Assembly: GCF_900102945.1 (NCBI RefSeq)
Contig: NZ_FNGI01000008.1
Location: 124,001 to 188,000, forward strand
Length of the DNA stretch: 64,000 bases
Reading direction: 5' to 3'
From: Modicisalibacter muralis
Lineage (GTDB): Bacteria; Pseudomonadota; Gammaproteobacteria; Pseudomonadales; Halomonadaceae
Below the pieces are notes generated by a model, which worked only from the letters and a program-made list of their open reading frames with translations, made no database searches and was not told where the DNA came from. This document shows, in pieces, positions 1-9,589 of this stretch. Made by a program: the position numbers and the translations under genes. The stretch's first letter is position 1. Each line of letters begins with the position of its first letter.

Positions 1-90
1 GTCGCCGAAATGCTGCTTGAGTGCCTCGACCACGGGGTCGGCGCTGGCCCCGGTTGTCGACGAATCGGATCTCGGTGTGGCGACGCTCAT
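1..90 (-). CDS. nuoCD: NADH-quinone oxidoreductase subunit C/D, N-terminal fragment (runs off the window)
   Basis: Only the first 30 residues are in the window. They read MSVATPRSDSS followed by a segment ending ADPVVEALKQHFGD, which resembles the DDPVIGELRNRFG stretch near the N-terminus of the fused NuoCD of E. coli. The ATG at 88-90 is the only start codon in this frame after the upstream stop. It lies 103 nt downstream of nuoB with no good Shine-Dalgarno. The fused protein belongs to the peripheral arm of respiratory complex I. The fusion itself cannot be checked here, so a separate nuoC is possible. Confidence 0.75.
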   Translation of the reverse strand, partial: MSVATPRSDSSTTGASADPVVEALKQHFGD

Positions 91-193
91 GGACGTGGAT
101 GAACTCTTGGGCGATGAATGGGTAAACGATACTACCGGCTCGGATACTGCGCGCGTTGACGACCGGCCATCTCAGTGGCTGGTCGCCTCGGGC

Positions 194-877
194 TCAAACG
201 CTATCGGGCGTACGCAACTCAGTGGCCTGGATGCGCTGCTCGCGCATTTTTTCACGCTGCGATGGCATTTCGGCACGGTAGACACCCTGGTCGCCGACCA
301 CCCAGGACAACGGCCGGCGCTCCTCCTGAATCGAGTCCTGCAATAACTGCAGGCCCTGCAGGAACGCCTCGGGGCGCGGCGGACAGCCCGGGATGTAGAC
401 ATCCACCGGCAGGAACTTGTCGACTCCCTGCACCACCGAGTAGATGTCGTACATGCCGCCGGAATTGGCGCACGAGCCCATCGAGATGACCCATTTGGGC
501 TCAAGCATCTGATCGTAGAGCTGCTGGATGACAGGGGCCATCTTGATGAAACAGGTGCCGGCGATGACCATGAAGTCCGCCTGGCGCGGCGAGGCGCGAA
601 TAACCTCGGCGCCGAAGCGGGCGATGTCGTGGGGCGCGGTGAAGGCGGTGGTCATCTCCACGTAACAGCACGACAAGCCGAAGTTGTAGGGCCACAGCGA
701 ATTCTTACGCCCCCAGTTGACCGCCGAATTGAGGACTTCATCGAGCTTGCCGGTGAAGACGTTGCGATGAACCTGTTGCTTCATCGGGTCTTCGGCGCGC
801 TGGCGTTCACTCAGCGGATAGCGGGCATTGTCCGCGGCAACGGCATCATCCGTGGCACGCGTCAAGGTGTAAGCCAT
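194..877 (-). CDS. nuoB: NADH-quinone oxidoreductase subunit B
   Basis: The 227-residue protein closely matches E. coli NuoB along its whole length. It carries the four cysteines that bind cluster N2, the last iron-sulfur centre before ubiquinone: C70 and C71 in SCCYVEM, C136 in GSCANSGG and C165 in GCPPRPEA. It sits in the connecting module of complex I at the inner face of the cytoplasmic membrane. The start is fixed by a GGAGG five bases upstream of the ATG. It lies 57 nt downstream of nuoA and upstream of nuoCD, the normal order of the nuo operon. No odd features. Confidence 0.97.
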   Translation of the reverse strand: MAYTLTRATDDAVAADNARYPLSERQRAEDPMKQQVHRNVFTGKLDEVLNSAVNWGRKNSLWPYNFGLSCCYVEMTTAFTAPHDIARFGAEVIRASPRQADFMVIAGTCFIKMAPVIQQLYDQMLEPKWVISMGSCANSGGMYDIYSVVQGVDKFLPVDVYIPGCPPRPEAFLQGLQLLQDSIQEERRPLSWVVGDQGVYRAEMPSQREKMREQRIQATELRTPDSV

Positions 878-934
878 GTAGCCTCCAGCACAAGCGTAAT
901 CGGTAACTCACCGCGGCCATCGGCTGCGGTGGTA

Positions 935-1345
935 TCAGATGCTATCGTCCACTCGCACACGCCGTTTGGGTGCCCAGTCCAGGGCACCGACACGGCTATC
1001 GTAGACCAGACCGGCAAGCAGAATGAAAATGAATATCGCCGCGCCCCAGAAACCGCTCCAACCCACTTCACGAACGGCAACCGACCAGGCGAACAGGAAA
1101 ACGGCTTCGATATCGAAGATCACGAACAGCATCGCGACCAGATAGAATTTGACGGAGAATCGCTGGCGGGCACTACCGGCGCCGATAATGCCCGACTCGA
1201 AGGGCAGGGACTTGCTGCGTCCGCGACTACGCCCACCCAGTAGGCTGGCGGCACCGATCATGAAAACGCAAAGGGTAACGACAGCGGCAACGAATAGCCC
1301 AACGGCCCAGTACTCGGCGATCAGCGCTGTAGCGTTCTGATTCAT
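935..1345 (-). CDS. nuoA: NADH-quinone oxidoreductase subunit A
   Basis: 136 residues with three hydrophobic segments (about 9-35, 65-85 and 92-115), the usual NuoA layout. The conserved loop [11 protein letters not shown] and the [11 protein letters not shown] segment identify it. It is a small membrane subunit of complex I near the quinone site. The reading frame could begin five codons earlier, but the ATG at 1345 has a GAGGGAG just upstream and gives the usual N-terminus. It is the first gene of the minus-strand nuo operon and has its own promoter about 105 nt upstream. Confidence 0.95.
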   Translation of the reverse strand: MNQNATALIAEYWAVGLFVAAVVTLCVFMIGAASLLGGRSRGRSKSLPFESGIIGAGSARQRFSVKFYLVAMLFVIFDIEAVFLFAWSVAVREVGWSGFWGAAIFIFILLAGLVYDSRVGALDWAPKRRVRVDDSI

Positions 1346-1665
1346 GGACTCCCTCGTCATACCAGAAACCCAATCGCGATCCGGAATGTCAGGTACCGGC
1401 CGCGACTGAAGCGAGCTAGCAAGCCGCTTCGCTCACTAACGACCCGACAATGATAAAAGATCGGCGTGGGTTTGTCATAGTCCGATAGTTGAGGGATTCA
1501 ACACATTGGCACTAGCCAATCGCATTGATACAGCGTAATGCTCTGCCCGATAGCGTCGATCCAAGCGCATTTATCAGCGGAAGTCCGAAAACGCACTCGA
1601 CATGGCCTCGGGCCATGGACTGATTTAGTCTGTGCTATCTTCCGGCAGCCAAGACCCGATTCGCG
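1346..1665. other. divergent intergenic region between nuoA and thiD
   Basis: About 320 nt without a gene. It holds the nuo promoter on the minus strand and, 48 nt before thiD, a perfect hairpin (CATGGCC, TCG loop, GGCCATG at 1601-1617) in the probable thiD leader. I looked for a TPP riboswitch in front of thiD and did not recognise its conserved core. Confidence 0.5.
1450..1478 (-). promoter_or_regulatory. sigma-70 type promoter of the nuo operon
   Basis: On the minus strand ATGACA (-35, 5 of 6 to consensus) is followed by exactly 17 nt and TATCAT (-10, 5 of 6). It lies about 105 nt upstream of nuoA and points into it. No other candidate of this quality is seen in the nuoA-thiD gap. Confidence 0.65.
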
Positions 1666-2478
1666 ATGACAAGCTCTCCACGCATTCCCAACGTCCTGAC
1701 CATCGCCGGCTCCGACCCGTCGGGTGGCGCCGGTCTTCAGGCCGACCTGAAGACCTTTTCGGCACTCGGCGCCTACGGTGCCAGCGTGATCACCGCACTG
1801 ACCGCGCAGAGCACGCGTGGCGTCACCGGCGTGCACCCCGTGCCCGCGGATTTCATCGCCGCCCAGCTCGACACCCTGCTCGACGACGTCGCCATCGACG
1901 CCGTGAAGATCGGCATGGTCGCCAGCCGCGAGGTGGCACTGACGATTCGCGATGCCTTCGCTCGCCAGCGCCCGCGCTGGATCGTGCTCGACCCGGTGAT
2001 GGTCGCCAAGAGCGGTGATATCCTGGTCGATGATGCCGGCATCCGCGCGGTGCGCGAGATTCTGGTTCCGCTGGCCGACCTGATCACCCCCAACCTGCCC
2101 GAAGCCGCGGTATTGCTAGACGCCCCCACGGCCCGCGATCCCGATGCCATGCAAGCCATGCTACCGGCACTGCGCGCGCTCGGCGCGCCCAACGTGCTAC
2201 TCAAGGGCGGCCACCTGAGTGGCGAGCGCTGTCCCGACCTGCTGACCACCGTCGAGGGCAACTGCTGGCTCGAGGCCGAGCGCGTGGCCACCGACAACCT
2301 GCACGGCACCGGCTGCACGCTGTCCTCGGCGATTGCCGCCAATCTGGCGCGTGGCGACACGCTGGTCGAGGCCGTGCAGCGCGCCAAGGTGTGGCTCGGC
2401 CAGGCGCTCCACGCCAGTGAACGTCTCAGCGTCGGCAAGGGCCATGGCCCGGTGCATCACTTCCACGCCTGGTGGTAG
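1666..2478 (+). CDS. thiD: hydroxymethylpyrimidine / phosphomethylpyrimidine kinase
   Basis: 270 residues, the normal length for ThiD, which phosphorylates HMP to HMP-P and HMP-PP for thiamine synthesis. It has the N-terminal ribokinase-family motif GSDPSGGAG (residues 15-23) and the C-terminal anion-hole motif HGTGC (213-217), whose cysteine is characteristic of this family. It stands alone here, divergent from nuo. The thiazole-branch genes thiS and thiG lie about 24 kb away on the other strand, so the pathway is scattered. Confidence 0.95.
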   Translation: MTSSPRIPNVLTIAGSDPSGGAGLQADLKTFSALGAYGASVITALTAQSTRGVTGVHPVPADFIAAQLDTLLDDVAIDAVKIGMVASREVALTIRDAFARQRPRWIVLDPVMVAKSGDILVDDAGIRAVREILVPLADLITPNLPEAAVLLDAPTARDPDAMQAMLPALRALGAPNVLLKGGHLSGERCPDLLTTVEGNCWLEAERVATDNLHGTGCTLSSAIAANLARGDTLVEAVQRAKVWLGQALHASERLSVGKGHGPVHHFHAWW

Positions 2479-2593
2479 TCGCTCGGTAAACTTGCAGCTA
2501 ACTTGCAGGACGGCGCGGCGCTGACCATGCTTGAGTAGGATTCATTGCCGAACCGCCCCATGGCCGCTGCCCATGAACAAGAGAGATGCCGTC

Positions 2594-3439
2594 ATGCCCC
2601 GGACGCTGCTGTTCGCTTGCGACCTGTCCGCCGAGAATCGCGCCGCCTTCGCCAGAGCCATTCGCCTGGCGGTCGATAACGGTGCCCGTCTCGATGTGCT
2701 GCATGTTCTCGATCCCCACTTGCCGCATCAGGCATTGCGCGACCTCGAAAGCGCCGTGGTCGCCGAGATGGAGCGCATGATGCTCGACCTGCGCGAGGAC
2801 TACGCCCTGCCGGCGCCGGAGACGTTGATCCAGACGGTCACCGGAGCTCCCTACGCCGAGATCATCCGCGAAGCCCATGAGCGCGACGCAGACTTGATCG
2901 TGCTCGGCGCCCACCGTAAGCGCGGCCAGCCGGAACTGGTCGGCGGCACGACCTTGGCCCGCGTACTACGTGGCGCGCCCTGCCCGGTATTATCGGCCAG
3001 CCACCCGGCCAACCAGGACTGGCAGGACGTGCTGGTTCCAGTGGATTTCTCGTTGGCTTGTCGACATACCCTGCGCCAGACTCTGAAGCGCTTTCCCGAA
3101 GCGCGCCTGACACTACTGCATGCCTGGGACATTCCCGGCGAGCAGGAGCTCGGCTCCGACAGCGGCTACGCGCGTTGGCGCGACCGCGAGGTCGAACGCC
3201 TGCGCCAGCAGCTGGAGCAGGAGGTCGAGTCGGTCATGGCCGAGCTGGGCGATGTCCCCGAACTGGAGCTGGAGCTGGAGCAGGGCGATCCCGGCGAGGT
3301 GCTGCTCGACCGCCTGCGCCACCAACCACCGGATCTGTTGGCGCTGAGCAGTCATGCCCAACTGGGGCGTCACGGGCACCTCACCCAGCGCCTACTCGCC
3401 GAGCCTCATTGCGACCTGATGGTGTGCCGCGCCTGGTAG
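2594..3439 (+). CDS. tandem universal stress protein (two UspA domains)
   Basis: 281 residues made of two UspA-like halves (about 1-140 and 145-281). The first begins MPRTLLFACDLSAENRAA and ends with an APCPVL strand. The second begins DVLVPVDFSLACRHT. The nucleotide-binding loop of half one is altered (GAHRKRG instead of GxHGxxG) and that of half two is more degenerate (SSHAQLG), so ATP binding is doubtful. The frame is open upstream, but the ATG at 2594 has AGAGAG before it and gives the usual Usp N-terminus. It lies 115 nt after thiD. Usp proteins are cytoplasmic stress proteins, and the ligand here is unknown. Confidence 0.88.
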   Translation: MPRTLLFACDLSAENRAAFARAIRLAVDNGARLDVLHVLDPHLPHQALRDLESAVVAEMERMMLDLREDYALPAPETLIQTVTGAPYAEIIREAHERDADLIVLGAHRKRGQPELVGGTTLARVLRGAPCPVLSASHPANQDWQDVLVPVDFSLACRHTLRQTLKRFPEARLTLLHAWDIPGEQELGSDSGYARWRDREVERLRQQLEQEVESVMAELGDVPELELELEQGDPGEVLLDRLRHQPPDLLALSSHAQLGRHGHLTQRLLAEPHCDLMVCRAW

Positions 3440-3573
3440 GCAGAACCCGTCGATCGTGCTGAATAAGCTACCCCGGCTGCCGAACGGATAAGCGACGCCT
3501 CAAGTGTGTCGCCAAGCGTGCTATAGTCGCTATTCCTGCAGTTTGCCAGTTCGGCCCGACGATAGAGCATTTC

Positions 3574-4716
3574 ATGAACCCGATCGTTCACGACAACACT
3601 GTGGCTCGATGGCTGCTGGTCCTGGTACTGGCCGCTGGCGTGTATTTCTTCATCGGTTTCCTGGTACCGCTGTTGGCCGCGCTGATCGTGGGTTTCGCCA
3701 GTTGGCCGCTCTATCGGCGCCTGCATCGCCTGTGCCTGGGGAGCAACGTGCTGGCCGCCAGCATCGCCCTGATCATCATCATCGTCGGGCTGGTGGTACC
3801 GATCTCGCTGGCCTTCTCCTTTGCCCTTCAGGAGTTGAAAGGCTGGATCGAATGGCTGTTGGTGGCCAACCGGGTCGGCATCCCCACCCCGGAGTGGATA
3901 TCGGCGCTGCCCGGCGTCGGCGAGTGGCTCTCCCTTCAATGGCAGGAATATCTCAGCGAACCCAACGCCCTGAGCTCCGTCGTCGATATCTTCAGCGGCG
4001 ATCACATCGGCGATATTTCGCGCTGGCTGTTGGCGTTCAGCGGTGGCGCTTTCAGTTTGCTGCTGGCTATCGTGTTCATGCTGATCAGCCTGTTCTTCAT
4101 TTACAAGGACGGTGCGCGCCTGGCAGGGCAGCTCGATATCGTCGGCGAGCGGATTCTACCCGCACGCTGGAAGCGTTTCTCGCGCGTGGTGCCCGCCACG
4201 GTGAGCTCCACGGTGGTCGGGATGGGCTTGATCGCCATGGGCGAAGGCGTCGTACTCGGCACCGCCTATTGGATTGCCGGCGTGCCGTCGCCCGTCGTGC
4301 TGGGCGTGCTGACGGCGTTCATGGCGCTGATTCCCGGCGGCGCGCCGCTCACGTTTACGCTCGTTTCGCTCTATCTGCTGGGTTCCGGCGAACTGGCCGC
4401 GGCGCTGGGACTATTTGCCTGGGGCACGACGGAGCTGTTCATCGTCGACAAGACACTGCGTCCCAGGCTGGTCGGCGGCCCGATCAAGCTGCCCTTCCTG
4501 CCGACCTTTTTCGGACTGATCGGCGGCGTCAAGACGATGGGCATCATCGGTCTTTTCGTCGGTCCCGTGCTCATGGCCCTGCTGGTCGCGATCTGGCACG
4601 AATGGCTGCACGATGCCGATCTGGAAACGGCGCGTGACGAGAAGATCGCCAACGCATCGGAAGCCGCTGGCAAAACCAACGAGAAAGACAGCAGCAAGGA
4701 CAGCCATCCAGCCTGA
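3574..4716 (+). CDS. AI-2E family transporter (PerM/YdiK-like membrane protein)
   Basis: 380 residues with paired N-terminal membrane helices (about 10-60), another pair around residues 65-90, a soluble stretch around residues 95-145, and several more helices up to about residue 345. The conserved family segments ALIPGGAPLTFTL and FIGLFVGPVLMALL type regions are present. Members are polytopic inner-membrane proteins. Some export AI-2 and others act as Na+/H+ antiporters in halophiles, so the substrate cannot be assigned. The last 35 residues are charged (Lys, Asp, Ser) and probably cytoplasmic. It is a single gene between usp and the ybaL-like antiporter. Confidence 0.88.
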   Translation: MNPIVHDNTVARWLLVLVLAAGVYFFIGFLVPLLAALIVGFASWPLYRRLHRLCLGSNVLAASIALIIIIVGLVVPISLAFSFALQELKGWIEWLLVANRVGIPTPEWISALPGVGEWLSLQWQEYLSEPNALSSVVDIFSGDHIGDISRWLLAFSGGAFSLLLAIVFMLISLFFIYKDGARLAGQLDIVGERILPARWKRFSRVVPATVSSTVVGMGLIAMGEGVVLGTAYWIAGVPSPVVLGVLTAFMALIPGGAPLTFTLVSLYLLGSGELAAALGLFAWGTTELFIVDKTLRPRLVGGPIKLPFLPTFFGLIGGVKTMGIIGLFVGPVLMALLVAIWHEWLHDADLETARDEKIANASEAAGKTNEKDSSKDSHPA

Positions 4717-4829
4717 AAACCCTTGCCACCATGGCTTTTCGCCCCCCTCTAGCGGTTATCGCTTCTCCTTTATCATTCAACGTCCAATAACGACGACGCG
4801 CTCTCATTCACTTTTTTCAGGTAACGCCG

Positions 4830-6563
4830 ATGCCCCATGAAACCTCGCTTATCGCCACCGTTGCCTACGCTTTCGGCCTCGCGTTGGTGTTGGGGTTTGT
4901 CGCCGAACGCGCGCGTCTGCCGGCGCTGGTCGGCTATCTGCTGGCGGGCATCGTGATCGGACCGGCTACGCCGGGCTACGTGGCGGATGTCGGTGCCGCC
5001 AAGCAACTGGCCGAACTCGGCGTCATGCTGCTGATGTTCGGTGTCGGGCTGCACTTCTCGCTGGCCGACCTGCTCTCCGTCAGGCGTATTGCCGTACCGG
5101 GTTCGATCGCCCATATGGCCATCGCCACCCTGCTGGGGGTGGCCGTGGCATGGCTATGGGACTGGAACCTGGGTGGCGGTCTGATCTTCGGCCTGGCGCT
5201 GTCGGTAGCCAGCACCGTGGTGTTGTTGAGGGTTCTCGAGGCCCGCGGCGTGCTGGAGTCCATGAACGGACGTATCGCCGTGGGCTGGCTGATCGTGCAG
5301 GACCTGGTCATGGTGCTGGTACTGGTATTGCTGCCGCCGCTAGCGGCCATGCTGGGTGGCGAGACGAATACCGTCACAGGCGATACCTCGTTATGGCTGA
5401 CCCTCGGCGTGACGCTACTGCAGGTCGGCCTGTTCATTGCATTGATGCTGGTGGTCGGTAAGCGCTTACTGCCCTGGCTGCTGTGGCAGGTCGCGCGTAC
5501 CGGCTCACGCGAGCTGTTCACGCTGTCGATAATCGCCGCCGCGATCGGCATCGCGTTCGGCGCGGCGAAGCTATTCGGCATCTCCTTCGCACTGGGCGCC
5601 TTCTTCGCCGGCATGGTGATGCGCGAGTCGAAATTCAGCCATCGCGCCGCCGAGGAGTCGCTGCCTCTGCGTGACGCCTTCGCCGTGCTGTTCTTCGTCT
5701 CGGTGGGCATGCTGTTCGATCCCATGGTGCTGATCGAGGAGCCGCTGCGCGTGCTGGCTGTCGTGGCGATTATCGTGATTGGCAAATCGGTTGCCGCGGC
5801 AACGCTGATTCTGGCCTTCCGCTACCCGCTGAACACCGCCTTCACGGTCGCCGCCAGCCAGGCGCAGATCGGCGAGTTCTCGTTCATCCTGGCCGGCCTG
5901 GGCATGACGCTCGGATTGCTGCCCGAAGAGGGCAATAGCCTGATCCTGGCCGGGGCACTGATCTCGATCGCGCTCAACCCCATGTTGTTCGCCCTCATCG
6001 AACCGCTGCGCAGCCGAGTGCTGGCGAGTTCGAGCCTGGCCCGCAAGCTGGAACAGCGCCAGGACCCCTTTGCCGAATTGCCGATGACCACCGAGGACAA
6101 GTACCTGGAAGGGCAAGTGGTGCTGGTCGGCTACGGCCGGGTCGGTAGCCGCATCGGCGCTGCGTTGCGCGAGAGCGACATTCCCTTCGTGGTGGCGGAA
6201 CAGAACCGCGAACAGGTGGAGAGACTGCGCAAGCAAGGCATCGCGGCGGTGTCCGGCGATGCCAGCGATCCGGCGGTACTGATCCAGGCGCATGTCGCGC
6301 GCGCCGCCATGCTGGTCATCGCCATTCCCGATACGCTCAATGTGCGCCAGATGATAGAGACGGCACGCACGCTGAACCCGACCATCGAGGTGGCCGTACG
6401 CACGCATAGCGAGGACGAAGCCGCGTTGCTGGTCAAGGAGGCCCACGGTCAGGTGTTCTTTGGCGAGGAAGAGCTCGCCAAGGGCATGCTGCGCCACATC
6501 CTGATGCGCTTTACCCCGCCCGCCGATCGAACCCCCGAGGCCACGGGCGGTCACAACGGATGA
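4830..6563 (+). CDS. ybaL: YbaL-type monovalent cation:proton antiporter (CPA2 family) with TrkA-N domain
   Basis: 577 residues. The first ~390 form the CPA2 membrane domain with about 12 helices, including LVGYLLAGIVIGP and LAELGVMLLMFGVGLHFSL, which are near identical to E. coli YbaL. A Rossmann TrkA-N domain follows, with the NAD-binding motif GYGRVG at about 433-438 preceded by VVLV. YbaL/Kef proteins carry out K+ (or Na+) efflux coupled to H+ uptake and are gated by nucleotides bound to the TrkA-N domain. The stop overlaps the ATG that begins the next frame, suggesting coupled expression with the chalcone isomerase-like gene. Confidence 0.92.
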   Translation: MPHETSLIATVAYAFGLALVLGFVAERARLPALVGYLLAGIVIGPATPGYVADVGAAKQLAELGVMLLMFGVGLHFSLADLLSVRRIAVPGSIAHMAIATLLGVAVAWLWDWNLGGGLIFGLALSVASTVVLLRVLEARGVLESMNGRIAVGWLIVQDLVMVLVLVLLPPLAAMLGGETNTVTGDTSLWLTLGVTLLQVGLFIALMLVVGKRLLPWLLWQVARTGSRELFTLSIIAAAIGIAFGAAKLFGISFALGAFFAGMVMRESKFSHRAAEESLPLRDAFAVLFFVSVGMLFDPMVLIEEPLRVLAVVAIIVIGKSVAAATLILAFRYPLNTAFTVAASQAQIGEFSFILAGLGMTLGLLPEEGNSLILAGALISIALNPMLFALIEPLRSRVLASSSLARKLEQRQDPFAELPMTTEDKYLEGQVVLVGYGRVGSRIGAALRESDIPFVVAEQNREQVERLRKQGIAAVSGDASDPAVLIQAHVARAAMLVIAIPDTLNVRQMIETARTLNPTIEVAVRTHSEDEAALLVKEAHGQVFFGEEELAKGMLRHILMRFTPPADRTPEATGGHNG

Positions 6564-6589
6564 CCTTTCCTCCAACGTTCGAGACCCCC

Positions 6590-7186
6590 ATGCAAGCACT
6601 CACTCGTCCGAGAACGTGGGGCGCCGCCCTCGCTCTGGCCTATGCTCTTTCGTTGAGCCCGACGGCAGTGGCCCAGGAAATCCCTACGATCATCGACGTC
6701 GAAGGGGTCAATTTCGACACCCGGCTCGATATCGACGGCCGCAGCTACGAGTTGCTCGGCAGCGGCTTGTTCACGTACATGATCTGGGATGCCTATGTCG
6801 GCGCCTATTATCAGGCCAGCGGCTTTCCGCGCCCGGCACCGCTGGGCGACGTACCACGCCACCTGGTGCTGGAATATTTCCATGCCATCGAGGCCGAGGA
6901 TTTCGCCGATACCACGCGCCAGGGCGTCGCCCGGAATGTCGACGATGCCCAACTCGCAGCGCTATCGGCCCCGTTGCGGGCGTTCAATGCAAGCTATCGC
7001 GATGTCGCGCCCGGCGATCGCTATGCGTTGACCTGGACCGGCGACGAACTGCGCCTGAGCTATAACGGCGAGGTGATCCACCGCAGCGACAGCCAGGCGC
7101 TGGCCTCGGCACTGTTCGCCATCTGGTTGGGCGACGACCCGGCCCAGGAAAGCTTCAAGCAGGACCTGCTTGGCAGAAGCCGTTAG
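6590..7186 (+). CDS. secreted chalcone isomerase-like protein
   Basis: 198 residues with a signal peptide (about 1-30, ending AVAQE). The mature part matches the bacterial chalcone isomerase-like domain: a short beta strand with LLGSGLFTYMIWDAYVGAYY, then PRHLVLEYFHAIEAEDFADTT. Bacterial members are periplasmic or membrane-associated and are thought to bind lipids or fatty acids rather than make flavonoids. The function is unproven. An in-frame ATG at 6560 overlaps the ybaL stop as ATGA and is the alternative start. The later ATG gives a more typical signal peptide. Confidence 0.8.
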   Translation: MQALTRPRTWGAALALAYALSLSPTAVAQEIPTIIDVEGVNFDTRLDIDGRSYELLGSGLFTYMIWDAYVGAYYQASGFPRPAPLGDVPRHLVLEYFHAIEAEDFADTTRQGVARNVDDAQLAALSAPLRAFNASYRDVAPGDRYALTWTGDELRLSYNGEVIHRSDSQALASALFAIWLGDDPAQESFKQDLLGRSR

Positions 7187-7204
7187 CGTTTTCGGTAAGA
7201 GCCG

Positions 7205-8221
7205 TTAGCGTTTTCTGGTCGCCTCGGCGGCACGCAGTTCCTCGTCGAGAACATTCAGGATTTGCTTGCCGCGCTCGCCGGCCTGCTCAATGTAGACGTC
7301 GCGAGCCACCAGGCTGCGCTCACGGAACATGGCGCGCTGTTCATCGCTCAGCCTGATGAGCTTGATATCGCTGCTTTGCTTGATGCTCTCCAGGCGCCGG
7401 CGGTTGATCTCGGCCTGCTGCTCGAAGATATAGCGACGCAAGCCGTTGGTGACTTCGTCCAGCATCGCCTGGCGCTCTTCCGGCAAGTCTTCATAGAAGG
7501 CGTCGTTGGCAACCAGCGTGGTGATGAACTGCGCCGACCTGGCGAGGATCAGGTAATCCTGGACCTCGTGAAAGCCCATCTCCTCGATGGCGAATAGCGG
7601 GTTCACCTGGGCATCGATCTGTTCGAGCTCAAGACCCGAGTAGACCTGTGCGTAGGGCAGCGTGGCCGGATCGGCGCCGTAGGCGCGGTAGGTTTCAACC
7701 AGCACCGGTGACGGCATGGTGCGAATTTCCAGCCCCTGCATATCGGTTGGTGTCTCGATCGAGCGGTTAGCGGTCCATGCCATCCAGCCTTCGGAAATGA
7801 CGCTCAGCAATTGCAGGTTCTGCTCACTGTAAGCCGCCTGCAGTAGCGCCGTGGCCCGGGTATTACCCAGGACCCGCTGGTTGACGCGCGTGTCGTCCGA
7901 GAACAGGAAGTGCAGGCTAAAGACGCCGACTTCGGGAATCGTCGGGGCCAGGTGTCCGGGCGACGCGAAGGCGAATTGCACGCCACCCTCGCGGATCAGC
8001 TCGGTCAACTGCGATGATGTGCCCAGCGTGCCGTAGGGGTAGATTTCAACCGTGACCTCGCCGCCTGAGCGCTCCTCGATGCGCCGCTTGAATTCCTCGG
8101 CATAGATATCCTGAATGCTGCCGTCGATTTCTTCGAGCGCAAAACGCCAGGTTCCGGCTTGAGCCACGCCGGTGGTCACGGCGACGGCAATAATGGCAAT
8201 CAGGCCGGCTTTTTTTAACAT
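7205..8221 (-). CDS. orphan TRAP transporter substrate-binding protein, TeaA-like
   Basis: 338 residues with a signal peptide (cleavage after AQA, residue 22). It is a DctP-fold periplasmic binding protein. The mature N-terminus TWRFALEEIDG is close to the TeaA (ectoine-binding) N-terminus of Halomonas elongata, and R167 falls where DctP proteins hold the substrate carboxylate. No permease gene adjoins it. Its nearest relative in the window is the binding protein at 17855-18880, which shares the segment WRF.LEE..GS.Q..YAEEFK. RBS AAAGGAT precedes the ATG at 8221, and the open frame 20 codons upstream lacks one. The substrate is inferred to be a small zwitterion or carboxylate. Confidence 0.85.
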   Translation of the reverse strand: MLKKAGLIAIIAVAVTTGVAQAGTWRFALEEIDGSIQDIYAEEFKRRIEERSGGEVTVEIYPYGTLGTSSQLTELIREGGVQFAFASPGHLAPTIPEVGVFSLHFLFSDDTRVNQRVLGNTRATALLQAAYSEQNLQLLSVISEGWMAWTANRSIETPTDMQGLEIRTMPSPVLVETYRAYGADPATLPYAQVYSGLELEQIDAQVNPLFAIEEMGFHEVQDYLILARSAQFITTLVANDAFYEDLPEERQAMLDEVTNGLRRYIFEQQAEINRRRLESIKQSSDIKLIRLSDEQRAMFRERSLVARDVYIEQAGERGKQILNVLDEELRAAEATRKR

Positions 8222-8378
8222 GGCTGTTATCCTTTTCGCGTTGCAGCCACCGTTATGACAACTCGCTCGGCGGCATTGCAATAGTCCATTCGCTAAAGAC
8301 CTGATAATAGATCAGCCTCAAGAAGGCGTCTGGGCGACTCCCGCCATGGGCACAAACATCCGATTATGGAACGGTTTC

Positions 8379-8816
8379 ATGCGAGCATTGATTCAACGGG
8401 TACGCCGCGCCAGCGTGGAAGTCGACGGGCGCACGATCGGCAGTATCGACCAGGGCCTGCTGGCCCTGATTGGCATTGAAAAAGGCGACGACGAGGCGCG
8501 CGCCGACAAGTTGCTGCACAAGCTGCTGCGCTATCGGGTATTCGCCGATAGCGAAGACAAGATGAATCTCGATCTACGCCAGATCGAAGGTGGCTTGCTG
8601 CTGGTTTCACAGTTCACGCTGGCCGCCGATACCCGCAAGGGTTTGCGACCGGGCTTTTCCAGCGCCGCGCCCCCCGCCGAGGGCGAGCGCCTGTTCGGCT
8701 ACCTGCTCGAACGCGCCACTGAAGCATGGCCCTATGTCGCCAGTGGCGCGTTCGGCGCCAACATGCAGGTCAGTCTGATCAACGACGGGCCGGTCACCTT
8801 TCTGCTGGAAACTTAA
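8379..8816 (+). CDS. dtd: D-aminoacyl-tRNA deacylase
   Basis: 145 residues, exactly the usual length. It hydrolyses D-aminoacyl-tRNAs and also Gly-tRNA(Ala), acting as a chiral proofreader in the cytoplasm. Both active-site motifs are present: SQFTLAAD at about 78-85 and GPVTF near the C-terminus, the latter with the Gly-cisPro that reads the amino acid. The frame is open for 11 more codons upstream, but MRALIQRV is the universal Dtd start. Its last four bases overlap the end of ehuA on the other strand. Confidence 0.97.
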   Translation: MRALIQRVRRASVEVDGRTIGSIDQGLLALIGIEKGDDEARADKLLHKLLRYRVFADSEDKMNLDLRQIEGGLLLVSQFTLAADTRKGLRPGFSSAAPPAEGERLFGYLLERATEAWPYVASGAFGANMQVSLINDGPVTFLLET

Positions 8817-9589
8817 TCGGGATTGAGCACCGCCTTGAGAAATTCCTGAGTACGTGCCTCCTTGGGTGCCTTGAACAACTCCTCCGGCGTGCCCTGCTCC
8901 TTGATCTTGCCCTTGTCGAAGAAGCACACGCGATCGGATATCTGCTGCGCGAAGTGCATTTCATGCGTGACCAGCAGCATGGTCAGGTCGTGCTCCTTGG
9001 CCAGGCGGCGAATGACATTCAATACTTCGCCGACCAGCTCGGGGTCGAGCGCCGAGGTCGGCTCGTCGAACAGCATGATCCTGGGTCGCATGGCCAGCGC
9101 ACGGGCGATCCCCACGCGCTGCTGCTGACCGCCGGAAAGCTGATGCGGATACTTGTCTTTCTGATCGCTCAAGCCGACCAGATCGAGCAACTCCTCGCCA
9201 CGCTGGCGCACATCGGCCTTGGACATGCCCAGCACGCGAACCGGCGCCTCGGTCAGGTTGCGCAGCACCGTCATGTGGGGAAACAGGTTGAACTGCTGAA
9301 AGACCATGCCCATCTGGTTGCGCATCTTGCGCAGGTGGGCCTCACTGGCCTCGTGGAGCTTACCATTGCGCGACTCGTGCCAGAGCGGCTCGCCACCGAT
9401 GTAGACCACGCCTTCATTGATCTTCTCGAGCGTCATCAAGACACGTAGCACCGTCGACTTGCCCGACCCCGAGGGGCCGATGATGGTCACCTTTTCGCCC
9501 TGCTCGACCTGGAAATCCAATTCGTCGAGCACGGTCAGGTCGCCGAAGCGCTTGACGACCTTGTCGAATTTGATAATCGGTTCACTCAT
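8813..9589 (-). CDS. ehuA: ectoine/hydroxyectoine ABC transporter, ATP-binding protein
   Basis: 258 residues of a polar amino-acid family ABC ATPase. Walker A is GPSGSGKS (about 38-45), the Q-loop is [13 protein letters not shown], the signature is LSGGQQQR, Walker B is IMLFDEP and the switch is VTHEM. It powers the EhuCD channel from the cytoplasmic side. It is last in the order ehuB-ehuC-ehuD-ehuA, and its ATG overlaps the ehuD stop by four bases. The ectoine assignment rests on EhuB and the operon, because the ATPase alone could serve any amino-acid importer. Confidence 0.85.
   Translation of the reverse strand: MSEPIIKFDKVVKRFGDLTVLDELDFQVEQGEKVTIIGPSGSGKSTVLRVLMTLEKINEGVVYIGGEPLWHESRNGKLHEASEAHLRKMRNQMGMVFQQFNLFPHMTVLRNLTEAPVRVLGMSKADVRQRGEELLDLVGLSDQKDKYPHQLSGGQQQRVGIARALAMRPRIMLFDEPTSALDPELVGEVLNVIRRLAKEHDLTMLLVTHEMHFAQQISDRVCFFDKGKIKEQGTPEELFKAPKEARTQEFLKAVLNPD

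Noticed and set aside
1500-1665. Possible TPP riboswitch before thiD
   Set aside because: The conserved riboswitch core sequences are not recognisable. Only a short hairpin is seen.
5571-6599. 342-codon minus-strand ORF opposite the YbaL-like gene
   Set aside because: His/Arg/Gln-rich shadow composition. The plus strand is a clear transporter.
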